DNA of 64,000 bases from Posidonia oceanica (taxonomy: Eukaryota > Streptophyta > Magnoliopsida > Alismatales > Posidoniaceae), in the NCBI GenBank assembly GCA_037176725.1, contig JAZBRS010000076.1, forward strand, positions 123,337,001 to 123,401,000, written 5' to 3'. How positions within the stretch are numbered: position 1 is the stretch's first letter; the number at the start of each line of letters is the position of its first letter. Shown one piece after another: positions 1 to 11,500 of the stretch. The notes under the pieces are model-generated. The model saw only the letters and a program-made list of their open reading frames with translations. It was not told the origin of the DNA and did no database searches. Both the position numbers and the translations under genes were made by a program.

Positions 1-1285
1 GGAACGCCTGACTGAGGTCGTTCCAAGTCTTGATGGCTGACATGTCAAGCGACGTAAACCACTTGAGTGCCGGCCCGGTCAAACTCTTCTGGAACAAGCG
101 GATCAGCAACCTCTCGTCAACCTGAAGCTGAGTGAGATCACCGCAATACGCCTTCAAGTGTGCTACGGGGCAGCCCCTACCATTATACTTCTCGAAGTCT
201 GGGATCTTGAACTTCGGAGGGAGTACCGCCTCTGGAAAGCAGCAGAGGTCTCGGAATTGGTAGGTCTGGTGCTCAGTACCCTGCACTAGTCATAGTGCTT
301 TCTCCAAGACGTCCATCCGGTTATTGATGGGGTCTGGGATTGCTGCTGTAGGAGAGGGATCAGCAAGGGTAGCGAGCACATACGCCGAATGGGTCGCACC
401 TAAGTGCTCCTCCGGATCTACCATAGCGTCGCCTGGTGGAGCAACGGGATGGCCGGCGTATCTGTGCTGGGGGACTGTGTATGCAGGAGTGTATGCAGGA
501 TGCTAGACCTGGTGCAGAGGAGAAGAGTAGATGCCATGCTGTGCTGTGATAGGGGTAGGATGACGGAGCACCAGTTGCTGTACAGGCAGGGTGCCAGACA
601 ACGAGCCATTGAGGTACTGGGCTCCTGCCAGTCCAAAAGATTGACTACCAGAGGGAAGTGGAGCATGCTGTGCTAAGTGTTGTGCAGCAGGAGGCGGTAA
701 ACGAGCCCCCATCGTCGGAACCGTGAGCAGTTGAGACGATGGACGAGGCGGAGGTGTGGAGGTCGATGCATGGAATGTAGGAACTGGCCTCAGAGGAACC
801 TCAGGAACGACGAGAATAGAAGAAGGATGAACTGATAGAGCCATGCCCTGCAGTTTCTAGGCGAGCTCCATCAGGTGCTGGTACTGCGCCTCGGGCGTCT
901 CGCCAGTGGGGACGCTGAAGTGCAGTGCCGGCGAAGGCTGAGAAACAAGTGGTACGGACACAGACTGTCCGGGAGGGAAGGATTCTACAGCAAAGGTCGC
1001 AGCGACGGTGGAAGGGATGTCAAAAGCAACGTATCCCTGGGATGGAGGGGGCAGTGGCGTCTCCGAAACGCGAGTAACGGTCGTCAAGATGGACTCGGCG
1101 ACCGAATCTGGAGGAAGAGATGCTTGCCACTGTCCCGGGATGTACTGAGAACCTAGAGACGTTAGGGGAGGAAACCCTGGCGTCGGAGGGGGAACAAGGG
1201 GGACAGAAGGAGCAACCGGAGGGGCCGGAATGGAAACACCCTCCGTGACAGGAGTGAAAAGAGGCTCACTAACGTACTGGGCCAT
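1..1285 (-). pseudogene. Element A gag, N-terminal part, decayed (Ogre/Tat Ty3-gypsy)
   Basis: This is the start of a gag reading frame on the minus strand, running off the left window edge. It aligns codon for codon with the N-terminal ~360 residues of the intact gag-pol of Element B (from 35209). The first in-frame ATG is at 1285-1283, the same position as in B. The protein is proline/serine-rich up to the capsid-like part. Three premature stops break it: TAG at 859-857, TAG at 505-503 and TGA at 292-290. Where B has CAG, CAG and CGA, A has stops through C-to-T changes on the coding strand. Element A therefore cannot make Gag itself. Its pol part lies outside the window. Confidence 0.9.
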
Positions 1286-2604
1286 TGTTGACCTAGATCG
1301 CGTGAGAACAGGGCTGCGACGAGTGTTCAAGCGGTGAGTCCTAAGAAGAGCTATCGTCACAAATGTGGATAGCTCAGAGGGGGAATGGTCGCGAACGAAG
1401 TTGCAAAAAGGGGCGTCAACGAGGGTCGGTACTCGAGCTCTGGCAAAGGGAAACTCGCTTTACTGGTCACGCTGACACAACAGAAGGAAATTAGGGTTAG
1501 AAGCTATAAGATGAATGCAAATGAGTTAGTTAAATGGCATGAATGATATGCATGCTTTCTAGTATGCCCCCCTCACCTAACTAGTGTGTCCTAGTAAGGT
1601 AATCTACTTCGGGTATCCCTGGGTGTACGGGTCACCGACTCAGGTCAGAAAATTAGGTTCCCTGTCTAACTCCCAACCCAAAGCTCAGGAAATGACAGGG
1701 TGGTGCGTTGGTGGCCTCTACCCCGCCAAAGCGTGGGTGGTACCCTCCACTAGCACCAACACGACCCCCGGACGAGGGGGGGACAGACCGACTGACTCGT
1801 GCCACGCCCAAAGCGGTGGAATAAGAAGCCGGGACCGTCCTTCGCAGACTAATAGGTGGACTCAGATGGGAAGAATGCATGCCCTATATGATGCTTATGC
1901 GAATGCTTAAAGTCTTTTATCTTGCACATTTTATTAACCAGAGGGAGTGAAGGATTGTTCAGAGTCTCTAGTTGCTCCTAGGAGTTCTTTTTACTTGCAG
2001 TTTTTAGTTAATCATGGAGAGAGCAAACAAGTCTCTACTATCCTAGGCATGGCATGTGCGAAAGGGAAGAAAATCAGTCAAGCATGGCAGGCAGACAATC
2101 ATACAACACAACAAAAGGCAAGTGCATGGCATGTGCAGGTGTTTGTGAGCATAATGGTGAAGAAAAACATTCATCGAGTCAAAAGGCATGCATGTGCGTG
2201 TGTAGTGACATAGCAAAGGTGTAAAAGAAGCATTCAACATTCAAAAGGCATGTATTGTTGCCAAACAAGTATGTAGACATGCATTGTGCAATAACTAAAG
2301 TAGTAATAAGCAAGTAAGGCAAGGAAAATAAAGACAAGTAAGCTGTAAAGGAAGTAAGAGCATAAGCAAGACAATAAGTAAATAAACAAGCAGAGAAGCA
2401 AAGCCAAGCGAAAGGGAGCGCAAACCGAGGCGAAAGAGGGCAAAACCTAAGCAAAGTAGCTACAAAGCGACTTCCTAGGAGTTTGCAAAGAAAAACGAGC
2501 AAAGCAGGCAAAGAAGGCACACAAGACAGGCAAAACTGCGAAAACAGGCGAACGAAAAGCCAGGAACGAAAGCCGGAGTCTAGCATCCCCAGCGGAGTCG
2601 CCAC
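1286..2604 (-). other. Element A 5' leader (untranslated)
   Basis: Sequence between the gag ATG and the 5' LTR of Element A. It aligns along its length with the leader of Element B (35210-36541), including the block near 1560-1640. I see no convincing ORF. The ORF1 found upstream of gag in legume Ogre elements is absent here. Confidence 0.75.
2587..2603 (-). other. Primer binding site of Element A
   Basis: One base inside the LTR the minus strand reads TGGCGACTCCGCTGGGG. A site starting TGG and lying 1 nt from the LTR is the expected tRNA primer site. The sequence closely resembles the site described for legume Ogre elements, attributed there to a tRNA-Arg. I recall that assignment and could not check it. 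Confidence 0.8.
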
Positions 2605-3261
2605 TGTAGCGATCCCGATCGGAATCAGGCACGCTACCTAGCGGCGATTGGATCCGAGGAAGAGGCTCGACTCGAAAACGCTTAAAATCGAGGAGAAAAG
2701 AGAAAGATAAGACAAATCAGAGTCACCACCATGTCTATTAACGGGAGACAAGGAAAATCGGAGGGAATGCGTGAATTAACACGCAAAACCAAGCAAGAAA
2801 TGCAAAGCAAAGCAATGCAAAGGAAACAAATGCAAATACATGCAAATGAGATGACTCTAGCCTAGGATAAGGGCAGTATGGTCATTGCGGGCCAAAAGAC
2901 AGGGCAAGGACTCCTGTTACGTGCGGGGAAGGTGTTAGGCACCCCCGACACGCCCGAGAATCGGTCTTTCTAGGCTTACGCTCGCATACGCAGGGAAATT
3001 CAGGATTGAATGCCTATGTGCCTATGAATGCCTAAATGAATGCTCAAAGTGTGCTCTAAGTGGAGAGATGCAGGGCAAGGAAGTAAACGTGTTGTCTAAG
3101 TGCTCAGCTACGCTGTCTGTGTTCCGAACCGAGCGAAACCTGGCTCGTAAGAACTCCAGGTAGTAAGCATCACAGCCCTATATGCAACTGCAAGCGAAAA
3201 AAGCAAAACAACGGCAAAACCATGCAATGCGATCGACATGCAAGGGAAAATGGCGTAAAGC

Positions 3262-3493
3262 ACGCAAAACGAGGCAAAAAGCAAGAAGGCGCGCAAAACA
3301 GTGCAAAAAGACAAGGTCGACACGCAAAACGGGCGAGAAAGCAAGGCGGCACGCAAATCGGTGCAAAAAGACAAGGTCGGCACGCAAAACTGTGCCAAAA
3401 ATAGGGCGAGCGCGCAAAACGACGTGAAGACAAAGCAGGCACGCAAAACAGTGCCAAAACGAGAGCGGGCACGCAAAACGGTGCCAAAAACTG
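3262..3493. repeat. 30-bp minisatellite in LTR A (short version)
   Basis: About seven or eight degenerate units built on CACGCAAAAC plus GTGC/GGCG and an A-rich tail. The period of 30 bp keeps frames open on both strands and yields spurious ORFs. The same array occurs at the same place in every LTR of the window. Confidence 0.75.
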
Positions 3494-5248
3494 CGAGATA
3501 AAAACCTCGGAAAAAGCCGTACGAATGCAAATGCAAGGAAAAGATTAGAAGCGGTAAAAGGAGAAACAGAACAACGCATGTGTGAGAACAGGCGCTGTTC
3601 GGGGCCACACAGAGTAGGTGTGAAGACCTACAAAGGGGAGAGTGAGCAAACGGGGGGATTACCACCTCTTTTGCGACCATTTCCCACTAAACCGTTCCAC
3701 GGTGTGTCTCGCATGCTGCCCAAAGCTCGCGATGCGATCGGATCGTGGAAAAGGGGGAAGAAAGTCACATTAAGTGGTAAATCCAGGGAAAACTCAACAC
3801 AAAACACATAGGGAAACGCGAAACAGAGATCTGAGTTGATAGACAAGAAGAGGAGGCCCTATTCTACATGCTCAAAGAGACAGAAATCGAAAACGAGGAA
3901 AACTATGCAAATGGCATGCAAATGAATGCAATGCAGGAGTTCAGGAGGACATACCTGGAAATCTGGGAGCCTGATCTGAGATCTGCTTGGTCCATGCTGA
4001 AGAGCGCTTCGCTGCGGTCGCCTGGGCAGCTTACTTGAGAAGATCCAACAGCCAAATCGGAAGATATCGCAGCTTCAAGGCAGGAGGGCCAGAACAGGGG
4101 AGAAGAACAGATCTAGGTGTTCAGGAGGTCCTAGGGATGTGCAAAAGGTCCTCCCAAGTGAAGGGGAGCTAAAGGTGCTTAGTGTGTGCAAAGGGATGCT
4201 AAAATGCAAAGCTAAATGAATGCAGGATGCACGCAAGATGCAAGAAAAGACAGAAGGGGAGTTTTTAGAAAAAACAAAGGTTCGAATGCCATTTTTGAAA
4301 AGAGAAGGGGGCTAAATGCAATTTTTCAAAAAGGATGGGGCCCACAGGAGAGAGTTTTGAAAACAGGAGAGGGCAGAGGGTTATTTTGCAAAAGATTGGG
4401 TTCAGAAAACTACTTTGAAAAGAGGGCATGCATTGGAAGAAGTTTTGAAAACAAATGGAAATCACATGGTAATTTTGGAAAAAACTAGGGTCTAAAGTGC
4501 AAATTTTCCAGAAAACAGGGTTCTGGGGAGTCTGGGAATGTAAGTGGAGGGTCTATATGCAATTTTGTAAGCATAGGAGCAAAGATGCAACTTTAGGGGC
4601 AAAATAGTCTTTTTACATGATTTTTAAAGGATGCAAGGACCTATGTGTAATTTTTGAATCATGCAGGGGTCAAATATGCAATTTTATATGGTAAACATGC
4701 TCTGAAATCAGTAGACAGGACTAATGTGCAATTTTTTGGAAAAACAGGGTTAAAAATGCAATGCAATAAGCCAAAATGCATGGAAAACAGTTACTGTCCA
4801 TTTAAAATGGACCTAAATGCAAAAATGCAAAACCAGAAGGCAAAATATGCAATGCAGTATGCAAAAATCAAAATAAAACCTAAGTTCCTACAGTGCATGG
4901 ACCTAAGTGCAAAATCAGAAACTAAAGGGATGCAGAATGCAATTTCATATGGTAAAATGTATGCAATTAAATGAACTGATTTAGAGTAGGACTTAAGTGC
5001 AAAAATCGAAAACAGAGAGGCTAAAATGCAAAGAAAAAACAACAGCACAGCACAGTAAAAGGATCAAAATGCAAAAATAGAAAACTACAAATATTTCACG
5101 CAATTTAATATGATTCCAGTTCAAAAAACAGCAGATTAAATCAAATAAGGACTGGAATGCAAAATATCAAGAACTTAGACCAGATATGCAATATTTACCA
5201 GAAAACTAAGCTAAAGGAAAAATAAATCAACAGTAAAACACCGGCGGC

Positions 5249-5284
5249 CATGGACACTGTAGCAGCAAGCTGCCAGCGTCCATG
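5249..5284. repeat. LTR hairpin (version A)
   Basis: Outer arms CATGGAC and GTCCATG pair perfectly, and inner arms GCAG and CTGC pair around a three-base loop. It sits at the border between the AT-rich ATGCAA zone and the GC-rich zone. Equivalent hairpins with different arm sequences occur in the other LTRs. Confidence 0.7.
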
Positions 5285-8200
5285 AATGCCGACACAGGGG
5301 GCTTGGGGACGCGCAGACCGGCGGGGGAGCTGCTCCTGGTCCTGACGGAGGTCGGACGGTGCTCGGCGGAGGTCGACGCGGACAGGAACGAGCTGGAGCG
5401 ATCCCCGGAGGTCTGCAGAGCTTCAGAAGCTTTGTCCGGCCGATCGACGCAGCGACGCTGCGTTCTGAGGGCCGGAGAACGCTCCTGAGACCCGTGCGGA
5501 CCTGAGGCAACCACCGGAGCTGCGTTCTGCTGGACGGAGCTGCGGGACGACCAGAGAGACTCGCCGGAGAAGATGACTCTGGCCGGAGCTTGACTCGGAG
5601 CAGGAGAGCCGGAGACCCTATTCTAAAGGCCGGAGAAGCAAGAGGAGAGGAAGAGGAGGCTAAGGGAAGTGGAATTTACCTGGTTCCGCGTCTGAGATGC
5701 CCTACCGACGACGGTGGCTTCAGAGGTCGCTGGCGGAGTCTGTCCGGTCGCTGCGGGTGCTGTCGGCTGCTCGCGAGGGCTGGAGTCACCTCAGGACGAT
5801 CCTCCGGAGCTTCCCAGATGGTTGGACACGAGCTGCGAAGACCGGAGGGAGGATTTGAAGTTTTTGGGTTCAGAGTTGCTGCCGGAGGCCGGGGGGGTGT
5901 CTGCTGCTCCTCAGGTTGGATGGGGCCTTCCGGGAGATTGCTGGAGGTCTAGGGATTGATTTTGGGCGGTTGAATTGATTTTCTGGAGGCTGTAGGAAGA
6001 GTTTGCAGGTCGGCCGGATTTCTGATCAGTGGGTGATGCAGGTGTTTGTTGTGGAGTTTGTGGTCTGTGGTGGACGAGGAGGTATGATGTCAGGTGGCCT
6101 GGAAAGGTGGAGTGCAGGTGAGTGTTTAGGTGTAGTTTGGAAGGATGCTGTGAGTTCTGGAGGAGGGAATTGCGGAGTGGGTTCTATTGGGTTTACAGTT
6201 GGGATCAGGTGGTGTTTCAGAGCAGTTTTAGGTGGTGGAACGGCTGGTAAATGTTGAAGGAAGGTGGCTGGGTGTTGGGTGAGATTGGGGAAGTAACAGG
6301 GAGGAGTGTGGAGGCCGGGAACAGGTTTGGTTTACTGGAGAAGTGAGAGGGAGGTTCGCTGTGGATTTCTGAATGGGAATGGGTGGCGATTGCTGAAGGG
6401 AGGCTGGGGAATTGGTCTCTCTCCGGGATGCCAAGATGAACGCTCAGACCACTCTCTCTGGGCACTCTCTCTTCTGGAAATGGAGGAGGCAGAGAAGAAG
6501 AGGGAGGAGTTGCAGGTGGAAGGAAAGAAGCGCAACGCTCTCTGGAATTACTCTCTGAGTCTGCTCTGGAGTTGAAGGTTACTCTCTCTGGGTGAGGATT
6601 GTTGCTACTGATGGAAACGGAGGAGGAGCGGCTTATATCCGGTGGAGGCCGGCTGCTGGCGCGCTGAAGATTTGAATTCAGCGGCGATTACTGCAGCGGA
6701 GAGGATGGTTGGCGACCGACTCCGGAAAAGCTGCTCAGACAAAGGAGAGGCGGCGAGCTGCTGTAGGCGACATGACGGAAGGCTTCGAATTTTGAAAGAG
6801 GAGGGAAGGCTGTAGCCGAAGGCTCGCGGGAGAAAGATGGTGGAAGGAAAACACAGAGGAGGTTGAGGAAGAAGAAGGAGAGGCGTGGGCCGGACTGTGC
6901 TGTGGGCCGAAGGAAAAGGAAAAGAAATGAAGAAGAAAGGAAGAGATGGGCTGAATTGGGCCCAGCAAGGAAAGAGAAGAAAAGAAAAATGAGAAGAAAG
7001 AAAGAAAGAGAGGGAAAAGAAAGGAAATAAAATTAGGAAAAATAGACTAAAAATAAATAAAAATACTAGAAAGGTTGTGATGTAGATTAGGATTTTAATT
7101 AAATTTTTTAATGGCCATTTTGGGTTGATTAATGTGTTTTGGGCCTGATTAGGGTTTTAGGGTTTTGGTTTTGCTTTTAATTGGTTTTCACTTGATTAAA
7201 TGTTTGTTAAACCCTTTTTAAATCATTTTAAAAATTGTGTTTCCCTTGTTAGATACTTAGGACATTGATTAGGATTTTTTAGGATTTATTTTCGTATTAA
7301 TCAGGATTGGTTTTAGGTTTTTAAGTCTTAGTCTTCTTAGGGTTTTCTTTTCTTAAGTCTTTTTGAGTTATATTTGATTTTTATTTGTTGATTTTTCTTG
7401 GGGTTTTTAGTTAGATTTTTCTGGTTTGATAGGGTGTTTTTAAATCTTTTAAGTGTGTTTTTCTTTTCCTTTTAATTAAATTTTTTTATGTTGTTCTTCA
7501 TATGTTTATTAGGTTAAGTCTTTTGCTTCTTTAATTACTTGTTTTAGTGTTTGATTTTTAATTCTTCTTTTTAGGGTTTGTTTTTTAATTCTTCTGATGG
7601 GATTTTTACTCTTGGTGGGTTCTGATTTCATTTTAGTTTTTTTCTTGATTTTTCAGTGTTTTCTTTTGATTTGTTTTGCATTTTTTAGCTCACATGCTTG
7701 GTTTTCCTTCTAGCTTGATTTAGTTAAGTTTAGGTTTTTAATTGCTTGTTTAATGTTTTTTAATTGTTTTTCTTAGGGTTCTGATTTGTTTCTTTTATGT
7801 TTTGAGGTTTTACAGATTTTTAGGGGTTTTTGTGGATTTTTGCAAGAGAGGGAAAAGGAAAAGAGAAGGAGGAAAGAAATGGAAAAAAGAGGGAGATAAA
7901 AGGAAAAGAGATAGGTTGAAGGAAAAAGATTTTTTGAAAATTAGGGAAAGTGTTAAAAATAAAGTAAAAATAGGAATAAGATAGAGGAAGGATAGAAGCA
8001 CAAAGAGGGTCCACAGCCAGACCAGAGAGGGAGCAAGAAGGGGATGAAAAGAGAGATGATAATCAGGAGAGAGAGAGGAGAGAGAAAATGATAATCCCGG
8101 AGAGAGAAAAGGATAATTTGGGTGAATGGAGGTCTTAAAGGTCTTGGAATGGGATGAAAATTGGTGAGTGGGTAGCCTAGGATTTCTAGTATTGGTTCTG

Positions 8201-8529
8201 AGGTTTTGGTTTGATTCCAAGGAGGTTTTGGAAGGGTTTTAAGGTGTAGAAAAAGGGGAGTTTTACCTAGGTTTTCTAGGATTTTTGGGAATGGTCTAGG
8301 TTTGGAAATTTCTAGGTTCTTGGGTAGGTTTGCTAAGTGGATGTTGGTGGGTTTTCCTATGGATTTTCGCTAGGTTTTGAGCTTGGGAAGAGGGGTAAAG
8401 GCTTAGGTCAAGTTTGCTGGTTTTGAAGGGTAAAGAGGAAGGTTAGGGTTTGGTTTGGTTTGGGTTTGAGTCCAGCAATCACTAGGAGGGCTCCAAGTGG
8501 TCCAAGCCTGCCAAGATGGGGTGTCAACA

Positions 8530-11500
8530 CCTATCATTCCTGACCTCTTCCGGGTCTTGTTAGGACTAGCACCTATCATTCCTGGCGGTCCGGTCTTGAT
8601 AATGCATGTACTTTACAATCCTGACCACTTCCAGGTCTTTTTAGGGCTTACGGCTATCATTCCTGGCGGTCCGGTCTTGATAAGGCACGTACTTATCATT
8701 CCTTACCTCTTCCGGGTCTTGTTTGGGCTTGCACCTACTATTCCTGGCAGTCCGGTCTTAATAAGGCACGTACTTATCGTTCCTGACCTCTTCCTGGTCT
8801 AGTTAGGGCTTCCACCTATCATTCTTGGGAGTCCGGTCTTGATATGGCTTGTACTTATCATTCCAGACCACTTCCAGGTTTTGTTAGGGCTTGCACCTAC
8901 CATTCCTGGCGGTCCGGTCTTGATTAGGCTAGTATGTATCATTCCTGACTCTTCCTGGTCTTGTTAGGGCTTGCACCTATCATTCCTGGCGGTCCGGTCA
9001 TGATAAGGCATGTACTTATCGTTCCCGACCTCTTCCTTGCCTTGTTAGGGCTTGCACCTATCATTCCTAGTGGTATGGTCATGATAAGGCCTGTACTTGT
9101 CATTCCGGACCACTTCCGGGTCTTGTCAGACCTTGCACCTATCTTTCCTAGCGGTCAGGTATTGATAAGGCTTGTACTTATCATTCCTGACCTCTTCCGT
9201 ATCTTGTTAGGGCTTGCACTTATCATTCCTGGCGGTCCGGTCCAGACAAGGCTCGTACCTATCATTCCTGACCACTTCCAAGTCTTGTTTGGGCTTGCAC
9301 CAGTCATTCCTGGCAGTCTATTCTTGATCAAGCTTGTACTTATCATTCCTGACCTCTTCTAGGTCTTGTTAAGGCTTGAACCATTCATTCCTGGCGGTCC
9401 AGTCATGATAAGGCTCGTACATATCATTCCTGACCTCTTCCAGGTCTTGTTGGGGCTGGCACCAATCATTCCTGGCGGTCCGGTATTGATATGGCTCGTT
9501 CTTATCTTTCCTGACCTCTTCCTGGTTTTGTTAGGGCTTCCACCAATCATTCCTGGGGGTCTGGTCATGATAAGGCTTGTACTTATCATTCCTGACCTCT
9601 TCCGAGTTATGTTAAGGCTTGCACCTATCATTCCTGGCGATCTGGTCTTGATAAGGCTTGTACGTATCGTTCCTGACCTCTTCCATGTCTTGTTTGGGCT
9701 TGAACCAATCAGTCCTGGCGGTTTGGACATGATAAGGCTCGAACATATCATTCCTGACCTCTTTCGGGTCTTGTTAGGGCATGCACCTATCATTCCAGGT
9801 GGTCCGATCTTGATAAGGCTCGTACTTATCATTCCTGACGTCTACCGGGTCTTGTTAGGGCTTGCACCTATCATTCCTGGCGGTTTGGTCTTCATAAGGC
9901 TTGTACTAATCATTCCGAACATCTTCTGGGTCTTCTTAGGGCTTGCACCTATCATTCCTGGCGGTCCGGTCTTGAAAAGGCTTGCACCAATCATTCTTGG
10001 CGGACCATTCTTGATCAGGCTAGTACTTATCATTCCTGACCTCTTCCAAGTCTTGTTAGGGCTTGCACCTATCATTCCAAGCGGTCCGATCGTGATACGG
10101 CATGTACTTATCAATCCTGACCTCTGGGTCTTTTTAGGGCTTGCGGCTATCATTCTGGCGGTCCGGCCTTGGTAAGGCTAGTACATATCATTCATGTCCA
10201 CTTCCGAATCTTGTTGGGGCTTGCACCTATCATTCTTGCCGGTCCGGTCTGGGAAAGGCATGAACTTATCATTCCAGACCTCTTCCGGGTCTTGTTAGGG
10301 CTTGCACCTATCATTCCAGGTGGTCTGGTCTTGATATGACTTGTACTTATCATTCCAGACCTCCTCCGGGTCTTGTTAGGGCTTGCACCTATCATTCCCG
10401 GCAGTCAGGTATTGATAAGGCATGTATTTATCATTCCTGACCTCTTCCTAGTCTTGTTAGGACTTGCACCTATCATTCCTAGCGGTCCGGTCTTGATAAG
10501 GTAGGCACTTATCATTCCTAACTTCTTCCGGGTCTTGTTAGGGCTTGCACCAATCATTCCTGGCGATCCGGTCATGATAAGGCTCGTACTTATCATTCCT
10601 TACCTCTTCCGGGTCTTGTTAGGGCTTGCACCTATCATTCCTAGCGGTCCGGTCTTGATAAGGCTCGTACTTATCATTCCTGACCTCTTCCTGGTCTTGT
10701 TAGGGCTTCCACCTATCATTCTTGGGAGTCCGATCATGATATGGCTTGTACTTATCATTCCTGACCTCTTCCGGGCTTTGTTAGGGCTTGCACCTACCAT
10801 TCTTGGCGGTCCGGTCCAGATTAGGCTTGTACGTATCATTCCTGACCTCTTCCGGGACTTGTTAGGGCCTGCACCAATCATTCTTAGCGGTCCCGTCTTG
10901 ATAAGGCTTGTACTTATCGTTCTCGACCTCTTCCTTGTCTTGTTTGGGCTTGCAACTATCATTCCTGGTGGTCCGGTCTTGATAAGGCTTGTACTTGTCA
11001 TTCTAGACCACTTCCGGGTCTTGTCAGAGCTTGCAGCTATCTTTCTTAGCGGTCAGGTATTGATAAGGCTTGTACTTATCAATCCTGACCTTTTCCTGGT
11101 CTAGTTTGGGCTTGCAGCTATCATTCCTGGTGGTCCTGTCTTGTTATGGCATGTACTTATCATTCCTGACCTCTTCCGGGTCTAGTTAGGGCTTGCACCT
11201 TTCATTCCTGGTGGTCCGGTCATCATAAGGCTTGTACTTATCATTCCGAACCTCTTCCGGGTCTTGTTAGGGCTTGCACCAATCATTCACAGCGGTCCGG
11301 TCTTGATAAGGCTTGTACTTATCATTCCGGACCTCTTCGGGTCTTGTTTGGGCATGCACCAATCATTCCAAGCGGTTCGGCCTTGAAAAGGCTTGTACTT
11401 ATCATTCCTGGCCTGTTTCGGGTCTTGTTAGGGCTTGCACCATTCATTCCTGGTGGTTCAGTCTTGATAAGGCATGTACTTTACAATTTGGACCTCTTCT

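Larger units (their letters stand above)
2605..8529 (-). mobile_element. 5' LTR of Element A (5.9 kb)
   Basis: It starts TGTAGCGATCCC next to the PBS and ends GGGGTGTCAACA on the plus strand, giving TG...CA ends. Its sense direction is minus because the PBS and gag lie to its left. Zones on the plus strand: conserved end block with PBS-like motif (near 2718-2730) and G-rich motif (2910-2990); 30-bp minisatellite (3262-3493); degenerate ATGCAA-rich zone (about 4200-5220); hairpin (5249-5284); GC-rich zone (5285-6700); purine-rich stretch (about 6790-7030); T-rich zone (7040-7820) with TTTAGGG-like motifs; second purine-rich stretch (7840-8110). The right end abuts the satellite exactly, so the flanking 5 bp CCTAT should recur beyond the left window edge at the 3' LTR. 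Confidence 0.9.
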
